Shown one piece after another: positions 35,336 to 47,748 of a stretch of DNA of 64,000 nucleotides. The stretch lies in NCBI GenBank assembly GCA_023548195.1, contig JAJHZJ010000419.1:797773-861772 (forward strand). Reading direction: 5' to 3'. The notes beneath the pieces were generated by a model. The model made no database searches. It saw nothing but the letters and a program-made list of their open reading frames with translations, and was not told the DNA's origin. Numbering within the stretch: position 1 is the first letter of the stretch; each line of letters opens with the position of its first letter. This DNA is from Bettongia penicillata ogilbyi (lineage: Eukaryota; Chordata; Mammalia; Diprotodontia; Potoroidae). The position numbers were made by a program, and so were the translations under genes.

Positions 35336-36159
35336 AATCCCCACTCTAGAAGAAAATAGAAACTTGATGGTAGCTGTTGAGAGTATAAAAAGAGAAAGAA
35401 AAATGCTTAAATATTTGCTTGTTCTGATTTTTTTTATTTTCGGTTTCAAATTTTCTCTTTCTCTTTGACCCCTCCCCAACCCATTTAGAAGATAAGAAAT
35501 ACAGAGAATCCCATTGTATATATATATGAATTCATGCAAAATGTATTTCTGCATTTGCCATGTTCTGGGGGAAGAGGAGAACAAGAAAAGTATAAAAAAT
35601 GCCTCAGTTAGCACTCTGAGACCATGAGTTATCTGGAGGGGAATAACGTTCTACATTATGAGTCCTTTGGAACTATGGTGGATCACTGTATTGATTAGAG
35701 CTGCTAAGTATTGCACAATTGATTATCTTTATGGTATTTCTCTTACTGTGTAGATTGCTCTCATGGTTATGCTCTCTTAACTTTGCACCAGTTCATAAAA
35801 TTTTTCCCAGATTTTTCTAAAACAGTCCTACCACAATAGTATTCCACCACATTTCATATGCCATAACTTCTGTATCTATTCCCCAGCTGATGGACATTCC
35901 CTCAGCTTTGAGTTCTTTGCCACCATAAAAATAAAATTAGCTGCTATAAATATTTTTGTGCATATAGATCTTTTTTTCCCCTTTTTCTTTTATCTCCTTC
36001 AGTTATCGAACCATATAGCAACATAGCTGGACCAAATAGAATGCGGTTTTATGTACCTAAGGGCATAGCTCCAAATTGCTATCCAGAATGGTTAGCCTAG
36101 TTCACATCTTAAACTACAGTGTATAAATGTAACTATTTTTCCATATTCCTTCCAGCATT

Positions 36160-37315
36160 AATTATTTTTCATATTGGTAATTTGATTTTCTTCTTTTTTA
36201 TTCAAATTGACCAATGGTTTAACAATTTGACTATTTTTTTCATGAAACCAGCACAGTTTTATTTATCAGTTCAAAAGTTTTCTTAATTTCAATTTTATTA
36301 ACATATTCTTTGGTTTTCAGTATTTCTAATTTGGTATTTACTTGGAGATTTTCAATTTGTTCTTTTTCTAGTTTTTTTAGCTGTATGCCCAAATCATTGA
36401 TCTCTTTCTCTATTTTATTCATGTAGACATTCAATGATATCATACTTCCCCATAGAAATGATTTCACAATATTCCATAAATTTTGGTAGGTTGTCACATT
36501 ATTGTCATTCTCTTGAATGAAGTTACTGATTTTTTCCATAATTTGTTTTTTAATCTACTCATTCTTTAGGAATAGATTATTTCATTTCCAATTAATTTTT
36601 GGTCTATATTTCCATGACTTTTCATTACATTTTATTTTAATGGCATTATGATCTGAAAAGGATGCATTGACTATTTTTGCCTTTCTGCACTGGATTGTGA
36701 GGTTTTCATACCCTTGTATTTTTGTAAATGTGCCATATATCACTGAGAAAAAGGTATTTTTTTTCCTATTGCTACTTGTTTTTCACCAGAGATCTAGCGT
36801 ATCTACCTTAACCAAAGTTCTATTCACCTCCTTCTTTCTTGTTTATTTTGAGGTTAGATTTTTCAGGTTCAGAGAGGAGGAGGTTGAGTTAGCACACTAA
36901 TATAGTTTTGGTCTGTATCTATTCCTGTAACTACCTTAACTTCTCCTCTAAGAATTTGGATGCTATACCACTTGGTATATATATTTAGTAATGATATTGC
37001 TTCATTTTCTTTTGGCAGGGTATAGTTTCCTCCCTTATCTCTTTTGATTAGATCTATTTCTGCTTTTGCTTTGTCTGAGATTGGAATTGCTACCCTAGCA
37101 TTTTTTTCACATCAGCTGAAGCATAACATATTCTGCTCCAACTTTTTTTCCTTTATCCTGTGTGTATCGCTCTGTTTCAAATGTGTTTCTTGTAAACAGC
37201 ATATTGTTGGATTATGGTTTTTAATCCATTCTGCTATTTGCCTCCATTTTATGGGAGAGTTCATTCCATTCACATCCACAGTTGTGATTACTATCTGTGT
37301 CTTTACCTCCAACCT
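36160..37315 (-). pseudogene. L1 ORF2 endonuclease and linker remnant
   Basis: The minus-strand frame from 37312 reads 'VDVNGMNSPIKWRQIAEWI', then 'PTICCLQETHL'. This is the start of the L1 endonuclease with its catalytic Asn and Glu regions (N-G and Q-E-T-H). A second clear block at 36240-36539 ('NVTTYQNLWNIVKSFLWG' to 'ELINKT') is the linker after the endonuclease. The part between is decayed. Confidence 0.85.
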
Positions 37316-38099
37316 ATTTCCTTCTGTTTATGCTTTTTGTTCTCCCATCTCCTTTCTCCTCTGCAATAGAGTTCTAATTTTTGACCACTGCCTCCTTCAG
37401 TCTTCCCTTCCTTCTGTCAGCCCCTTCCCTTTTCCCTTGCCACTTCTTCCCTTTCTTTTAGCCTCCCCTCACTTTTTTCCCCTTTTGCCTCCTATTGTCT
37501 ATAGTGCTTGCTAGTTAGATTCCCATTTTTCTATATTTCTATACTTCTATACTCTCCTTGAACCAAATCAGAAGAGAGGGAATCTCAAACAGTGTACATC
37601 TTCCTCCCCTCTTTCCCTCTACTGTAATATGTTTTTGTGCCTCTTTAAGTGATGTAATTTACCTTTTTCTTGCCCCCTCCTTTTCCCATTTCCCATTATA
37701 ATTCCTTTGTACTTTTAAATCACATTTTTCATTATCACATCATTCAAATTATACCCATTCCCTCTATCTATATCCCTTTTATAAATCATAATAAATATAT
37801 AATTCTCAAGATTAACAAGTATTGTCTTCCCTTATTATTGGCCTATATTGAATAACAAAGTTTTCCCCCTGTTTACCTTTTTATGCCTCTACTGAGACTT
37901 GTATTGAAGATCAAATTTTCTTTTGAGCTCTGACCTTTTCATTGGGAAGCTCTGAAAATCCCTTATTTCATTGAATGTCCATCCCCTTAATATTATGCTC
38001 AGTTTTTCTGGATAATTGATCCTCGGTTGTAGTTTAAGCTCCTTTTCCTTAAGAAATAATCATAATCCAGTCCCTCCAGTCTTTTAACGTAGAAACTGC

Positions 38100-38905
38100 A
38101 ACATCCTGTGTCATTCTGAATATAGTTCCTAAATATTTGACTGCTTGAAGTAGTTTGTCCTTACCTTGATAGTTTTGGAATTTGGCAATAATTTTCTTGT
38201 TGTTTTCAGTTTGGGATCTTTCTCAGCAAATGACCGGTGGATTCTTTCAATGACTATTTTGCCCTCTGGATCTAGGATGGCAAGGCAGTTTCCCTTAATG
38301 ATTTCTTGGTAAATATTATCCAGGCTCTCTTTTTTCCTCATGACTTTCCAGGTAGACCAATAATTCTTAGATTTTCTCTCCTGGATCTATTTTCCAGGTC
38401 AATTGTTTTTCCAATGAGATATTTTACATTCTCTTCTATATTTTTCATTCTTTAGATTTTGTTTGACTGATTCTTGACTTCTCATAAAGTCATGAGCTTC
38501 TGCTTGCCTGATTCTAATTTTTAATAAATTGTGTTTTTCAGTTAACTTTTGCATCTCCTTTTCCATATGTCCAATTTTTCCACTTAGGTTTCGTCTCTCT
38601 TTATTTGCCCAGTTTTCTTTATAAATTCTTGCATGAATTTTTTTTTCATATTTTTTAAAATCATTGGCCACTTTTTTGTTTACCTCTCTATTTTGGTTTT
38701 TAAAATCCTTCTTAAGCTCTTTCAAGAATGCTCTTTGGATTTGATATCAGTTTATATTCTCTTCTGAGGTTTCATATGGGAATACAGTCTTAATGTTGAT
38801 CTCTTCGGTATTCATGTTTTGGTCCTTGTCTCCATAGTAATATTCTATGACCTTTTTCTTTTCTGGTTTGCTTCCTGCTCATGATGATTGCCTTTTTCCG
38901 GGCTT
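38100..38905 (-). pseudogene. L1 ORF1 remnant
   Basis: Minus-strand blocks: a basic N-terminus ('MSRKQTRKEKGHR', near 38880), a coiled coil at 38399-38725 ('MKELKKDFKNQ', 'KIGHMEKEMQKLTEKHN'), and the C-terminal domain at 38129-38341 ('YQEIIKGNCLAILDPEGKI', 'ERIHRS'). This is the normal order of an L1 ORF1 RNA-binding protein. The intervening RRM-like part is disrupted. Confidence 0.85.
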
Positions 38906-39342
38906 TTAATGTGGATCTCTGCTTCTGGGACACAGGGGGCTCTGTCCCACGGTTCTTGTGCTCGGAACTTGAGTCTATGTGTAATATGGTCTCTGGTTCT
39001 TTCATCTAGAAGCTAAAATGCTGCAGCTTACCTAGCACTGAGCTGGCTGGTGTGCTAAAGCAGAGGCCAGGTGAATTCTTTCTGAGTTTCCCCGGGGTTA
39101 CCCTGGAGCTCATTGAGTGAGATGTAGGGGAGCGGTAGTCTGGCCACAGAAGGTCTCCTCTCCTGAGCTAGAGAACAGGCAGACTCAGTGACTGATGAGC
39201 CCCCATTTTCACTAATGTCTGCCCAATTCCCCTGACTGTGATGAGGCATGCCAGGGGTCCTGTTGTTGGTGCTTATGAACTCCACCACTCTGGGGCTCAG
39301 GATCTCTTCTTGGTTTGCTCAGGTGTGACTGTGTGGTCCTGC

Positions 39343-40255
39343 ATTTTCATAATTTTCTTATATAGCTCTCATTTCTTTTCCCACTTTTTCCTCCTCCACT
39401 CATTTTATTTTTTTTAATCTTGCTCTTTCTTATCTTCTTTGTTTTGTTTTTATAGAAATTAATTTTAAGCTATGGCCTATCTGCATTTTTCCTTATGTGT
39501 TGCATGTAGATGTTTTCATGCCATTATCTTTTTCTGACTTTGTGTCTTAAGCTTCCCTATCACCATCATAGCTTTTTATATTCATGTTTTTGTTTTTTTT
39601 TTTGCTGATTGACATTTCTCTACCCTATTTCTTAACTTGGGCTTTATATTAGAGGTGGGTTCATTCACATCTTAGGGTATGACTGGTCTGCATTTCACTC
39701 TTTTATGTCCTTATGTTGCTTTCATGGATAGGTTTAGATGTTGCTGGAATAGCATGATCCTGACAGTGATGTTGGTCATTGCCTTCCTGATGAGCACTCT
39801 AGTCTTTACCCAGGTGGTCCCTACTCCCACACAAACACAACTGTTCCTCTCCTCCATAGAACTGCGACAGAACTGAGTGAAAGAGCTACTAAATAATACA
39901 TAGCCTTGTGCCCAGTACTAGCATGGAGATCCCTTTCAATCTCTTTCTGAATAGATGTTTAGTCTTCTTGCTCTGCTGCTGTAGCTACCTCTGATGGATT
40001 GCTGTTGCTGGGATAGCTAACTCCAAGGTTTGCTTCTGCCAGGCCCCATTCCAGTCACACCTTACCACAGTGTCCGCAGACTTCTCTCTCATTCCATCTA
40101 AGCCGCCCTTGTGTGGGGAAAAAATGACTATGACTTTCTGTTGGTTATTCCACTTGGAATTTTGTTTGACAAACTTTTGAAAAGTTATTTTGAGGTTTAT
40201 GTTGGGGAAGTTGAGCAAAGATCCTCTTTTAAATCTGCCATCTTGGCTACAAACC
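39343..40255 (-). mobile_element. Second L1 5' end: 5' UTR and ORF1 N-terminal part
   Basis: The right border 'aaatctgccatcttggcta' is an antisense L1 start, as at 23.55 kb, and the 5' UTR here aligns block by block with that copy ('ctttacccagg', 'gcccagtactagc', 'ccacttggaattttgtttga'). The left part carries antisense ORF1 coiled-coil wording. The L1 at 35.4-39.3 kb begins immediately to its left with a different 5' UTR, so two L1 5' ends follow one another in the same orientation. Confidence 0.65.
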
Positions 40256-40533
40256 CCTTTAATTTCATTATAAACCAGAAATACTAGGAAGAACTGCCTT
40301 CAACAAATAAAAATTATTCATATCACCACTTTACCTTCATTACTGGAATTTCTCTTAGTTTTTTTCTTTTTATTAGTATTTTTATTTAGTTTCATATTAA
40401 TCTTACTTTTAAGATGTGAAATATTTGCATCTATTAATTCTTTAGCTTATTTTGTTGCCAAATTATGTAGAATTCAGTTAATGACATTTATGAAACCACT
40501 ATTATATTTAGAAATTTTCATTGGTTCAGATTT

Positions 40534-42475
40534 CTTGAGGAGATAAAAGTAGTACATGATGTAGAAAGATACACATACTCTAGCTCTTCCCCCACAATTC
40601 ATAAAATACTTGTAAAAAATGACTCTAAACAAATTCTAGAGCTGCAGAAGTCACAAAACAAAAGAGTAAAAGAGATTTCCAGACCAAGTAGCCTGGAAAT
40701 CTGACAAGAAAAGTCTATTGCATGGGGCATGGAGCAGAGCACAGCCCACGGAGCCCAGCCCAGCCCTGGTCGCTAGGCACCTGAATGAAGAGGCCTGAAA
40801 CAGGCCTTGGGGACAGAATCCCAAGCAGCAGTAGTGGTTCTCAGATCCCTCCACCCACAAATGCCAAAGAAAGCTTCAAAGGTCAGTGATAAAGCTTCTT
40901 CATCTGGGAAAGGGCACATGGTCTGTCCCCACCAGAAGGAGCCACTGCACCAGCAGCATCCATTTTTGAAGCCTTCTGCTCAAAGTCCATGGGGGAATAG
41001 AGACACTGATCTGAACCTCAGTATGGACTAATGCCCCTCACCTCCACAAAAAAGCCCCTGGGGAAACTGAGCAGCTGATCTAAATCTCAGCCCTGAGTCA
41101 AGGGGAAGGAGTACTGGTGGATCAGGAGGCAGCTGTGGAGAGGGATTTCTAATACTCTCAGATTCTGGGTAGAAAAGTTTCTTGTTGATCCCAGACCAGT
41201 GTACAAGCCAGGAGAGGCATATACTCTCTCCTGTGATTGTGCCACCTTGGAGGAACTGAGAACTTACAGGTCCCTAGAATATTCCCTTCTCTTGACAAAG
41301 GATGGAAAAGTCAAATAGCTGACTAGAAAAATGCCCAAAAAGGGGAAAAAGAATAAGATAAGATAAGGTTACTTTCTTGGTGAACAGGTATTTCCTTCCA
41401 TCCTTTCAGATGAGAAGTGATGTATGCCATCAGAGGAAGACCTAGGGATAAGGGTCTCTGCATCCAAAGTTGATGTACAGGGGTCTCAGGCCAGGGACAA
41501 GCTCAAAAAGGATTTTGAAAATCAAGTAAGAGAGATTGAGGAAAAATTGGGAAAAGAAATGAGAGCGATGACCCAAAAAAATTCTGAAGGAAATAACACC
41601 TTTAAAAATAGGCTAACTCAATTGGCAAAAGATGTCCAAAAAGTCAGTGAGGAGAAGAATGCTTTAAAAAGCAGAATGCACCAAATGGAAAAGGAACTTC
41701 AAAAGTTCACAGAAGAAAATAGTCCTTTAAAAATTATAAGGGAGCAGATGGAAGCTAATGATTTTATGAGAAACCAAGAAACTATAAAACAAAATCAGAA
41801 AAATGAAAAAATAGAAGATAATGTGAAATAACTCACTGGAAAAACAACTGGCCTGGAAAATAGATCGAGGAGAGACAATTTAAAAATTGTGGGACTACCT
41901 GAAAGCCATGATCAAAAAAAAGCCCAGACATCACCTTTCATGAAATTATCAAGGAAAACTGCCATCATATTCTAGAACCAGAGGGCAAAATAAATATCTA
42001 AATAATCTGCAGATCACCTCCTGAAAGAGATCCAAAAAGAGAAATTCCTAAGAATATTATAGCCAAATTCTGGAGTTCCTGGGTCAAGGAAAAAATAATA
42101 TTTCAAGCATCTAGAAAGAAACAATTCAAGAATTGTGCAAATACAATCGGAATAACACAAGATCTAGAAGCTCTACATTAAGGGATCAAAAGGCTTGGAA
42201 TAGGATATTCCAGATACAGATGATTCTGGAGGAGAAGTAAGGCTGCTTTCTCAATGATGGTCAGTTGGGAGAGAGGAAGGAGAGAATGTGAAACTCAAAG
42301 TTTCAAGAATGAGTGCTAAACATGTTTGTACATGCAACTGGGAAAAAAGTTGTACAGGCAAAGGGGTATAGAAATCTATCCTTCCCTATAGGAAATAGAG
42401 TGGGGAGGATGGGAAAAAGTGGGTGATAGAAGGGAGGGCAGATTGGGGAAAAAAGAATATGTCTACTACCCATAT
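40534..42475 (+). mobile_element. HAL1-like (half-L1) element, copy 1
   Basis: Aligns along its length with the HAL1 at 54.7-57.7 kb: 5' end ('gagtagaaagacgcac'-like), 5' UTR with a promoter-unit-like part ('ccatttttgaagccttctgc' near 40961), ORF1 start at 41331, and the 3' part ('gtgaaactcaaagtttcaag', 'ggagggcagattgggg'). ORF1 is followed directly by the 3' tail sequence and no ORF2 is present. Compared with the other copy it lacks about 0.9 kb after ORF1 and the last about 130 bp. Confidence 0.75.
41331..42220 (+). pseudogene. L1/HAL1 ORF1 remnant, copy 1
   Basis: Starts MPKKGKKNK at 41331, followed by a stop. The coiled coil is open at 41424-41829 ('NRLTQLAKDVQKVSEEKNAL', 'MHQMEKELQKFTEEN'). 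The RNA-binding part ('RSRRDNLKIVGLPESHDQ', about 41860-41915) and 'PERDPKREIPKNI' (about 42015-42060) follow in shifted frames. It encodes no complete protein. Confidence 0.82.
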
Positions 42476-42499
42476 TTGTGAGAAATATATTATCTACTT

Positions 42500-43150
42500 C
42501 TCTTTTTTTCATAGTAATATAGTCTTTAATGTTAAGATCATATATCCATTGTGGAATATAGTACAGGTACCAATTTAATCCTAATTTGTGCTAAACTGCT
42601 TTCCAGTTTTCCCAAAAGATTTTGTCAAATAGAACATCATTTCCTAAGTAATTTATGGTTTCAAGCTTATCATATACTGGGTTGTTAATCCAATTTTTTC
42701 TGATTCTTCTTCATGTAGTCTGTTCCATTGATCTGTCTCTTTAGCCAATAGTAGGTGGTTTTGAACACTTCTGCTATAACAGTCTGAGGTCTGGAAATAC
42801 CATTTCTCCTTTGTTCCTACCTCTTTTTATATTTCCTTTGATAGTCTAGATATTGTGTTTTCCCAAATGAATTGTCTTATTTTATCATGTTCTATAAAGG
42901 ATTTCTTTAATAATTTGATTTATATAGAATTAAAAGTGTAAATTCACTTTAGCAGTTATTTTTATTATATTAGCACAGCCCAGTCATGAACACAGAATAT
43001 TCCTCTAGCTATCTAACTTGTTCTCTATTTTAAAGAATATGATGCATTCCATCTTTGTAAGGTGTTATGTATGTGTGATTTTTTTGTTAAATTACATTTC
43101 TGTTAGTGGATTTATAAAATGAAATTGGTGAAAGGGTAAGGTATCCTGGC
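42500..43150 (-). pseudogene. L1 ORF2 fragment downstream of RT
   Basis: Antisense wording 'ctgctttccagttttcccaa', 'gttccattgatctgtctct', 'tagccaatagtaggtggttt' and 'tctgaggtctgg' corresponds to the ORF2 region after the RT core, as seen in forward form at 53.3-53.9 kb. Together with the piece at 45.24-46.19 kb it is collinear with a single minus-strand L1. Confidence 0.75.
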
Positions 43151-44555
43151 CGGAATTGCAATAATATTAAAGAAAGATATTCAGTACATAAAATGTGAAT
43201 TATAACAAATAGCTAATTTTATAAAGGCATGATTTTGAATCCCATCACCATCCTGCTTCTCTTTTCAATCTCAACCTGATCAATACCTTTCCTAAAATAA
43301 GGCACCCAAAATTAAGTACAATATGCTAAGCATTTTCTGACTTGGGTAAAACCTCATTTCCCTCTGTCTGTTAATTTATAAGAGTTGTTCAATGCTTGTA
43401 ATTACCACTAAACAGAACAAGTTTATACACAGCAAATTAAATTTGTACTTTGGTACAGTAAAAAATTTTGTCAGTATCTTTAGCCTCCAGAGTTGCTTAG
43501 GTAATATAGTTTTCTGCTTACAATTAAAATAAAATAAAAAGGATTAATAATAAATGGAATAACACATAAAATGCTCTAGACATTTTAAGTCACTATAAAA
43601 CAAAGATTGCTTCTATTAGTACTATTGCTCCTGCTGCTACTAATACAACTACCACCACGACAACTGCTACTCAACTTTACCAATCGTTAGTTACAAGATA
43701 AAAAGAGAGATGCAGCAGATCAGCAAGTATACACAGAGACAAAGGATACTTCTATTCAGTAAGAGGAGATTTATCATTCATTTTTTAAATTCTTCATTTT
43801 TAATCAAGTTAAATTATAGTTACAGATTTTAGATCTTCACTTTTTTTAAAGATTGTTCCATTATTGTGTATAAAATAATGCTCGTTAATTAAAATTACTG
43901 CTCTTCTCGCTCCGTTTTCCCCATAGATTTCTTAATGGAATTTGATGGTTCACCCTAGTCTATCTGATATAATATTGTTTAAAGAATGATGTCATCATAA
44001 TTGCTGAAATGTCAACTCTCTTTAAATGTAGCAGCAGTGGTTTGAAGACACAATAAGGACTCCTTAATAAAAGAGTTTAATCTTAGTAGGAATTATAAGA
44101 ACTATTATATACCAGAAGTCCAAGAAAAGCTACTTGTGCTTAGCAAGATGCAAGTGAGTTTCCAAGTGAAATCTTCTTGAATGTTTATAGGTTTAACAAA
44201 TCAAGATAAAAATACAACTTGAGGTATATGGAGAAAAAGAATTGTGTTTCAAGAAGCACTTTAAAAGATAATTTATTTTGTAAGGTTTTTTTTTTTCCTT
44301 GAATGACAGGAGTAGTTTCTAAGATTGGATCTATATTTTTATAACTGCTAAGATAATTATCAAGAAAATATGTTTACTGAGGAAAACAATAACAGAAAAG
44401 AGTATTTTTGATATATTAATAGATAGCATGAAGTCATTTATTTTGCATTATGGAAATTAATTGTGAAATATTTATCTTCATTTTGCCAGACTTTCTGATG
44501 TGGCAAAATGTCCTTGTGTCCATCCAGTGGAAGTTTTTGATAAATTCTAAATGGC
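43151..44555. other. Unassigned sequence between two L1 ORF2 pieces
   Basis: AT-rich, no gene. The part near 43290-43360 ('ggcacccaaaattaagtac') may be an old repeat that I cannot name. Confidence 0.35.
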
Positions 44556-45238
44556 AGGGACATATAGCCAATCAATAAATCAATCAATCAACATTTATTA
44601 AGTGTCTACTGTATACTACATATTGTGCTAAGTGTTGGGGATGCAGAAAGAGAAAAAAGATGGTCCCTCCCCTCAAGAGGCTCACAGTCTAATGGGGAAT
44701 ACAGCAAGCAAACAAATATAAACAAAAAAAATATATTCAGGAAAAATAGGAAATATCTAACAGAGGGAAGACACTTAGGAAAGGCTTCATGTAGAAGATA
44801 AGATTTTAACTGAGACTTACAGGAAGTCAGGGAAATGGGAAGAGTTTAATAATGAAAGCAATCCAGTCACAGAAGAGAGAGAGAGGAAATACTCAAAACC
44901 AAGAGTTTTGTTCTAGGATCAGTCAGGAAGTTAATGTCACTGGATCAAAAGAAAAAATGGATGATGAGGAATTAAGTGTAAGAAGATTTGAAAGACAGGA
45001 GGGTTTTAGGTTCTGAAGAACTTTGACTATGAAAGAATTTTCTATTTGATCCTGGAGGTTATAGTTAATCATTGGATTTTATTAAAAGGGGGAGGAGTTA
45101 CATGGCCAGATCTGCCTTTTAGGAATATCATTTTGGCAACTGAATGTAATAGAGATTGGAGTAGGGAGAGACACCAGCAGGCTATTGCAATAGTCAAAGA
45201 GTGAGCTGACAAGGGCCTGCACCAGAGTGGCTGGCCTG
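44556..45238 (+). repeat. Ancient LINE-like repeat (possibly CR1/L2 clade)
   Basis: Long matching wording: 'catttattaagtgtctactg', 'ctcaagaggctcacagtcta', 'gatcctggaggttatagtta', 'gagttacatggccagatctg' and 'aggctattgcaatagtcaaa'. I know this as a widespread old mammalian interspersed repeat. The family name is uncertain. Confidence 0.6.
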
Positions 45239-46195
45239 TAATTTATTGTCTTAATTCATTTTAGTTGATTTTTAAAGTACTAAAGATAGAGCGTCATTTT
45301 GTCTTCAAAATTCTCTAGTTTTGCTTCCTCTTTTCTTATGGTTATTTCCTTGATTACTTTTTCTTGTCTTGATAGAGCTAGTATTTCTACTTCTAGGTTA
45401 AATAGTAGTGGTAATGTTGATTATTCTTGCTTAATTTCTCATCTTCCTGGAAAGGAAGTTAATCTTTCTGTGTTACATATAGTTGTCATTTGTTTTAGAT
45501 ACATATTACTTATCAAATTTAGAAAACATCCACTTATTCTTATACTTTCTATTATTTTTAACAGGAATAGCTGTTAGATATTGTCAACAGTCTTTTACTG
45601 TCTATAACCTCCAGGATCAAATAGAAAATTCTTTGGCATTCAAAGCACTTTAGAATCTATTTTTATAAGTATTTTATTATTAATGTGAACTATTATGTTT
45701 ATAGTTTTCTTTCTATTGAACCAACTCTGAATTCCTGATATAAATGAAATGAGGTCATCTCATCTCATTTAATCATCTTGATATATTGTTGTAGTCTAGC
45801 TGCTAATTTAGTATTTTTCATCTATATTCATTTTAGATATTATTTGGATATTTCATCTATATTCTTTCTGTATTCTCTCACCCTGCTTTAGTTCTCAGTA
45901 TCATATTTGTACCCTATCAAGAGTGTGGAATGGTCCTCTATTATTTCCCCAATAAAGTTATATTAGAATTAATCATTCTTTTAATGCTTAGTAAAATTTA
46001 TCTGTAAATCCTTCTGTTAACTACATTTTATTCCACTTCCCTCCTTGAGAGTTCAGTTGTGGCTTGATTTATTTTTTGAGATTGGATTATTTAAATTGTC
46101 TATTCTTGTTCTGTTATTCTGGATATTTTGTGTTTTTGTAAGTGATTCCATTTCGTCGGAGTGTTGTTGGTATGTAATGAACTAAACAAAATAAG
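45239..46195 (-). pseudogene. L1 ORF2 RT-region fragment
   Basis: Antisense RT wording: 'aaatagtagtggtaatgttg', 'ttattcttgc', 'tagatattgtcaacagtctt', 'ttgaaccaactctgaattcc' and 'tgatatattgttgtagtcta'. This is the polymerase part missing from the L1 copies at 20.0 and 35.4 kb. No open frame is left. Confidence 0.75.
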
Positions 46196-46904
46196 TATTT
46201 TCTGGTAGTAGCCTTTGTTCTTCAGTTATTAGGATGTTGTTTGCATGATCAAAATCCTCTAGAGTCTTTGAACTTCATAGGTCTCTCTCCCATAAGAAAA
46301 GGGATCAGTGGGGAAACAGCAGATCAAAATAAAGTCCAAGACTAGGACTCTCCTCTTCACCTCTCCTCAATCAATTCTTTATCAAGACTGAGATAGCTAT
46401 CTCCACTACTAAGCTAAATTTCCTTGGGTTCTAAACTGGCTTGATAATTTATGGACAATCTGAAAGGAATGGCCATTCTCTTTAAATAATCTGAAAGCTC
46501 TGCATGGCTATGGCATCACTTCACTTCAGGCAAGGATGAACAAGGATTTTTTTTTTAATTAATCAAGGACTTTTCATACACAGTCTAAAGAATAAAATTC
46601 ATTGAAGTCTTGACTTTGTTCTTATCTAGTCATCCTCCAATTGATCACTTACTTATTCACACTTTAAATATATTCAAAAATATTAGCATCTTCTCACTTT
46701 AATGGTTATAGGGTAATTGACTGACAGATTCAATAAGCTCCCACCCTTTTTATAAACTTATATGATCCTTACCTTCTAGAAATTTTCAACTCAGAATAGG
46801 TGCAATGAAAAAGTATTTTCATTGGGCATATTGGAGCTGAATAGAAATATTGAATCAGTATATGAATAGACTATCCAAAATTTAAATCATATAATGGTAA
46901 AGGA

Positions 46905-47168
46905 AAAAGGGGGCATCTAGGTGTCACAGTGGACAGAGTTCCAGGAGTAGAGTCAGAAAGACCTGAGTTCAAATATTACCTCATACACTTTTGTTGAGTG
47001 TCCCTGGGCAAATCACTCAATCCTGTCTAACTCAGTTTCCTCATTTGTATTAAAAAAAAAAACCTGGAGAAGAAAATGACAAATCATCCTAATATTTTTG
47101 TCCCACACACAAAAAAATGAAATAACTAAGAGTCAGACACAACTGAAATTACTGAACAACAACAAAGG
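46905..47168 (+). mobile_element. MAR1-type SINE
   Basis: Forward 'gggcatctaggtgtcacagtg', 'agacctgagttcaaatatt', 'gggcaaatcactcaatcctg', A-rich insert near 47050, and the tail 'gaaattactgaacaacaac'. It is complete. Confidence 0.87.
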
Positions 47169-47232
47169 AATAAGAATCTATAATGTTGTGCGTATAAGTG
47201 TGATAGGAATGAGGGAGACAGCAGTAAGCCTT

Positions 47233-47748
47233 TGTAATGGTAATTTAAATGAGAAGATCTTTTCAATGTATTAATAGTCTCATGTGACCTGCTTAAGTCA
47301 CTTGGAAATCTGAGTCTCATGAGTACAAATCACATGAAACAAACAGGAGTGGAGCAAGAAGAGGCAGAGCTACAGCAGAGCTGAGAGGAAATTTGGTCAG
47401 AGCAGTCAAAACTGAGGGAGATAGAGAAATGAGGCAACTGGTTAGCATTAGTTGGAGACCTTTTTTTATTATTTTGTTTAAGGGAGCTGGTTTGTGGAAA
47501 GTGAAACAGAGGAAAGGCTTAGAGCTGGTAGTACCCTCTGCATTGCTATTGTGCACAAATTTCTTTGTTACTATGATGGATTTGGTTTTCTGGTGCTGGG
47601 ATGTGACTTTCTGGGGTCTGAAAAAAAGTTTTGGTTCTCTCTTCCATGTGGAGAATCAATAGATTGTATTTGTCACAACAGATTGTATTTCACAATTCAG
47701 AACTGTGCTGGCATATTCATGGCCTTTGAATATTGCCTTGATACTACA
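47233..47748 (+). mobile_element. Solo LTR (copy 2), same family as 15.96 kb
   Basis: 516 bp from TG to CA. Flanks gcctt (47228-47232) and gtctt (47749-47753) match at 4 of 5, consistent with a 5-bp target duplication. Conserved blocks: 'gacctgcttaagtcac', 'agctgagaggaaatttgg', 'tttctttgttactatgatgg' and 'gtgctggcatattcatgg'. The polyadenylation hexamer is mutated (aaaaaa near 47621). No internal retroviral sequence adjoins it. Confidence 0.78.

Larger units (their letters stand above)
35425..39330 (-). mobile_element. L1 lacking most of ORF2 (RT region deleted)
   Basis: Minus-strand order: 5' UTR (about 39010-39330), ORF1 (about 38100-38900), spacer (about 37330-38080), ORF2 endonuclease and linker (about 36160-37315), ORF2 C-terminus (about 35580-36155) and 3' UTR (about 35425-35580). 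At about 36155-36165 the linker ('RKEENQI'-like) joins directly to the C-terminal region, so the RT domain is missing. The junction differs from that of the L1 at 20.0-23.6 kb. The remaining frames carry stops but are clearer than in that copy. Confidence 0.82.

Noticed and set aside
37044..37514. A 156-codon hydrophobic open stretch on the plus strand
   Set aside because: It is the antisense of L1 endonuclease and spacer. The pyrimidine-rich sequence gives Phe/Leu/Ser-rich shadow translation.
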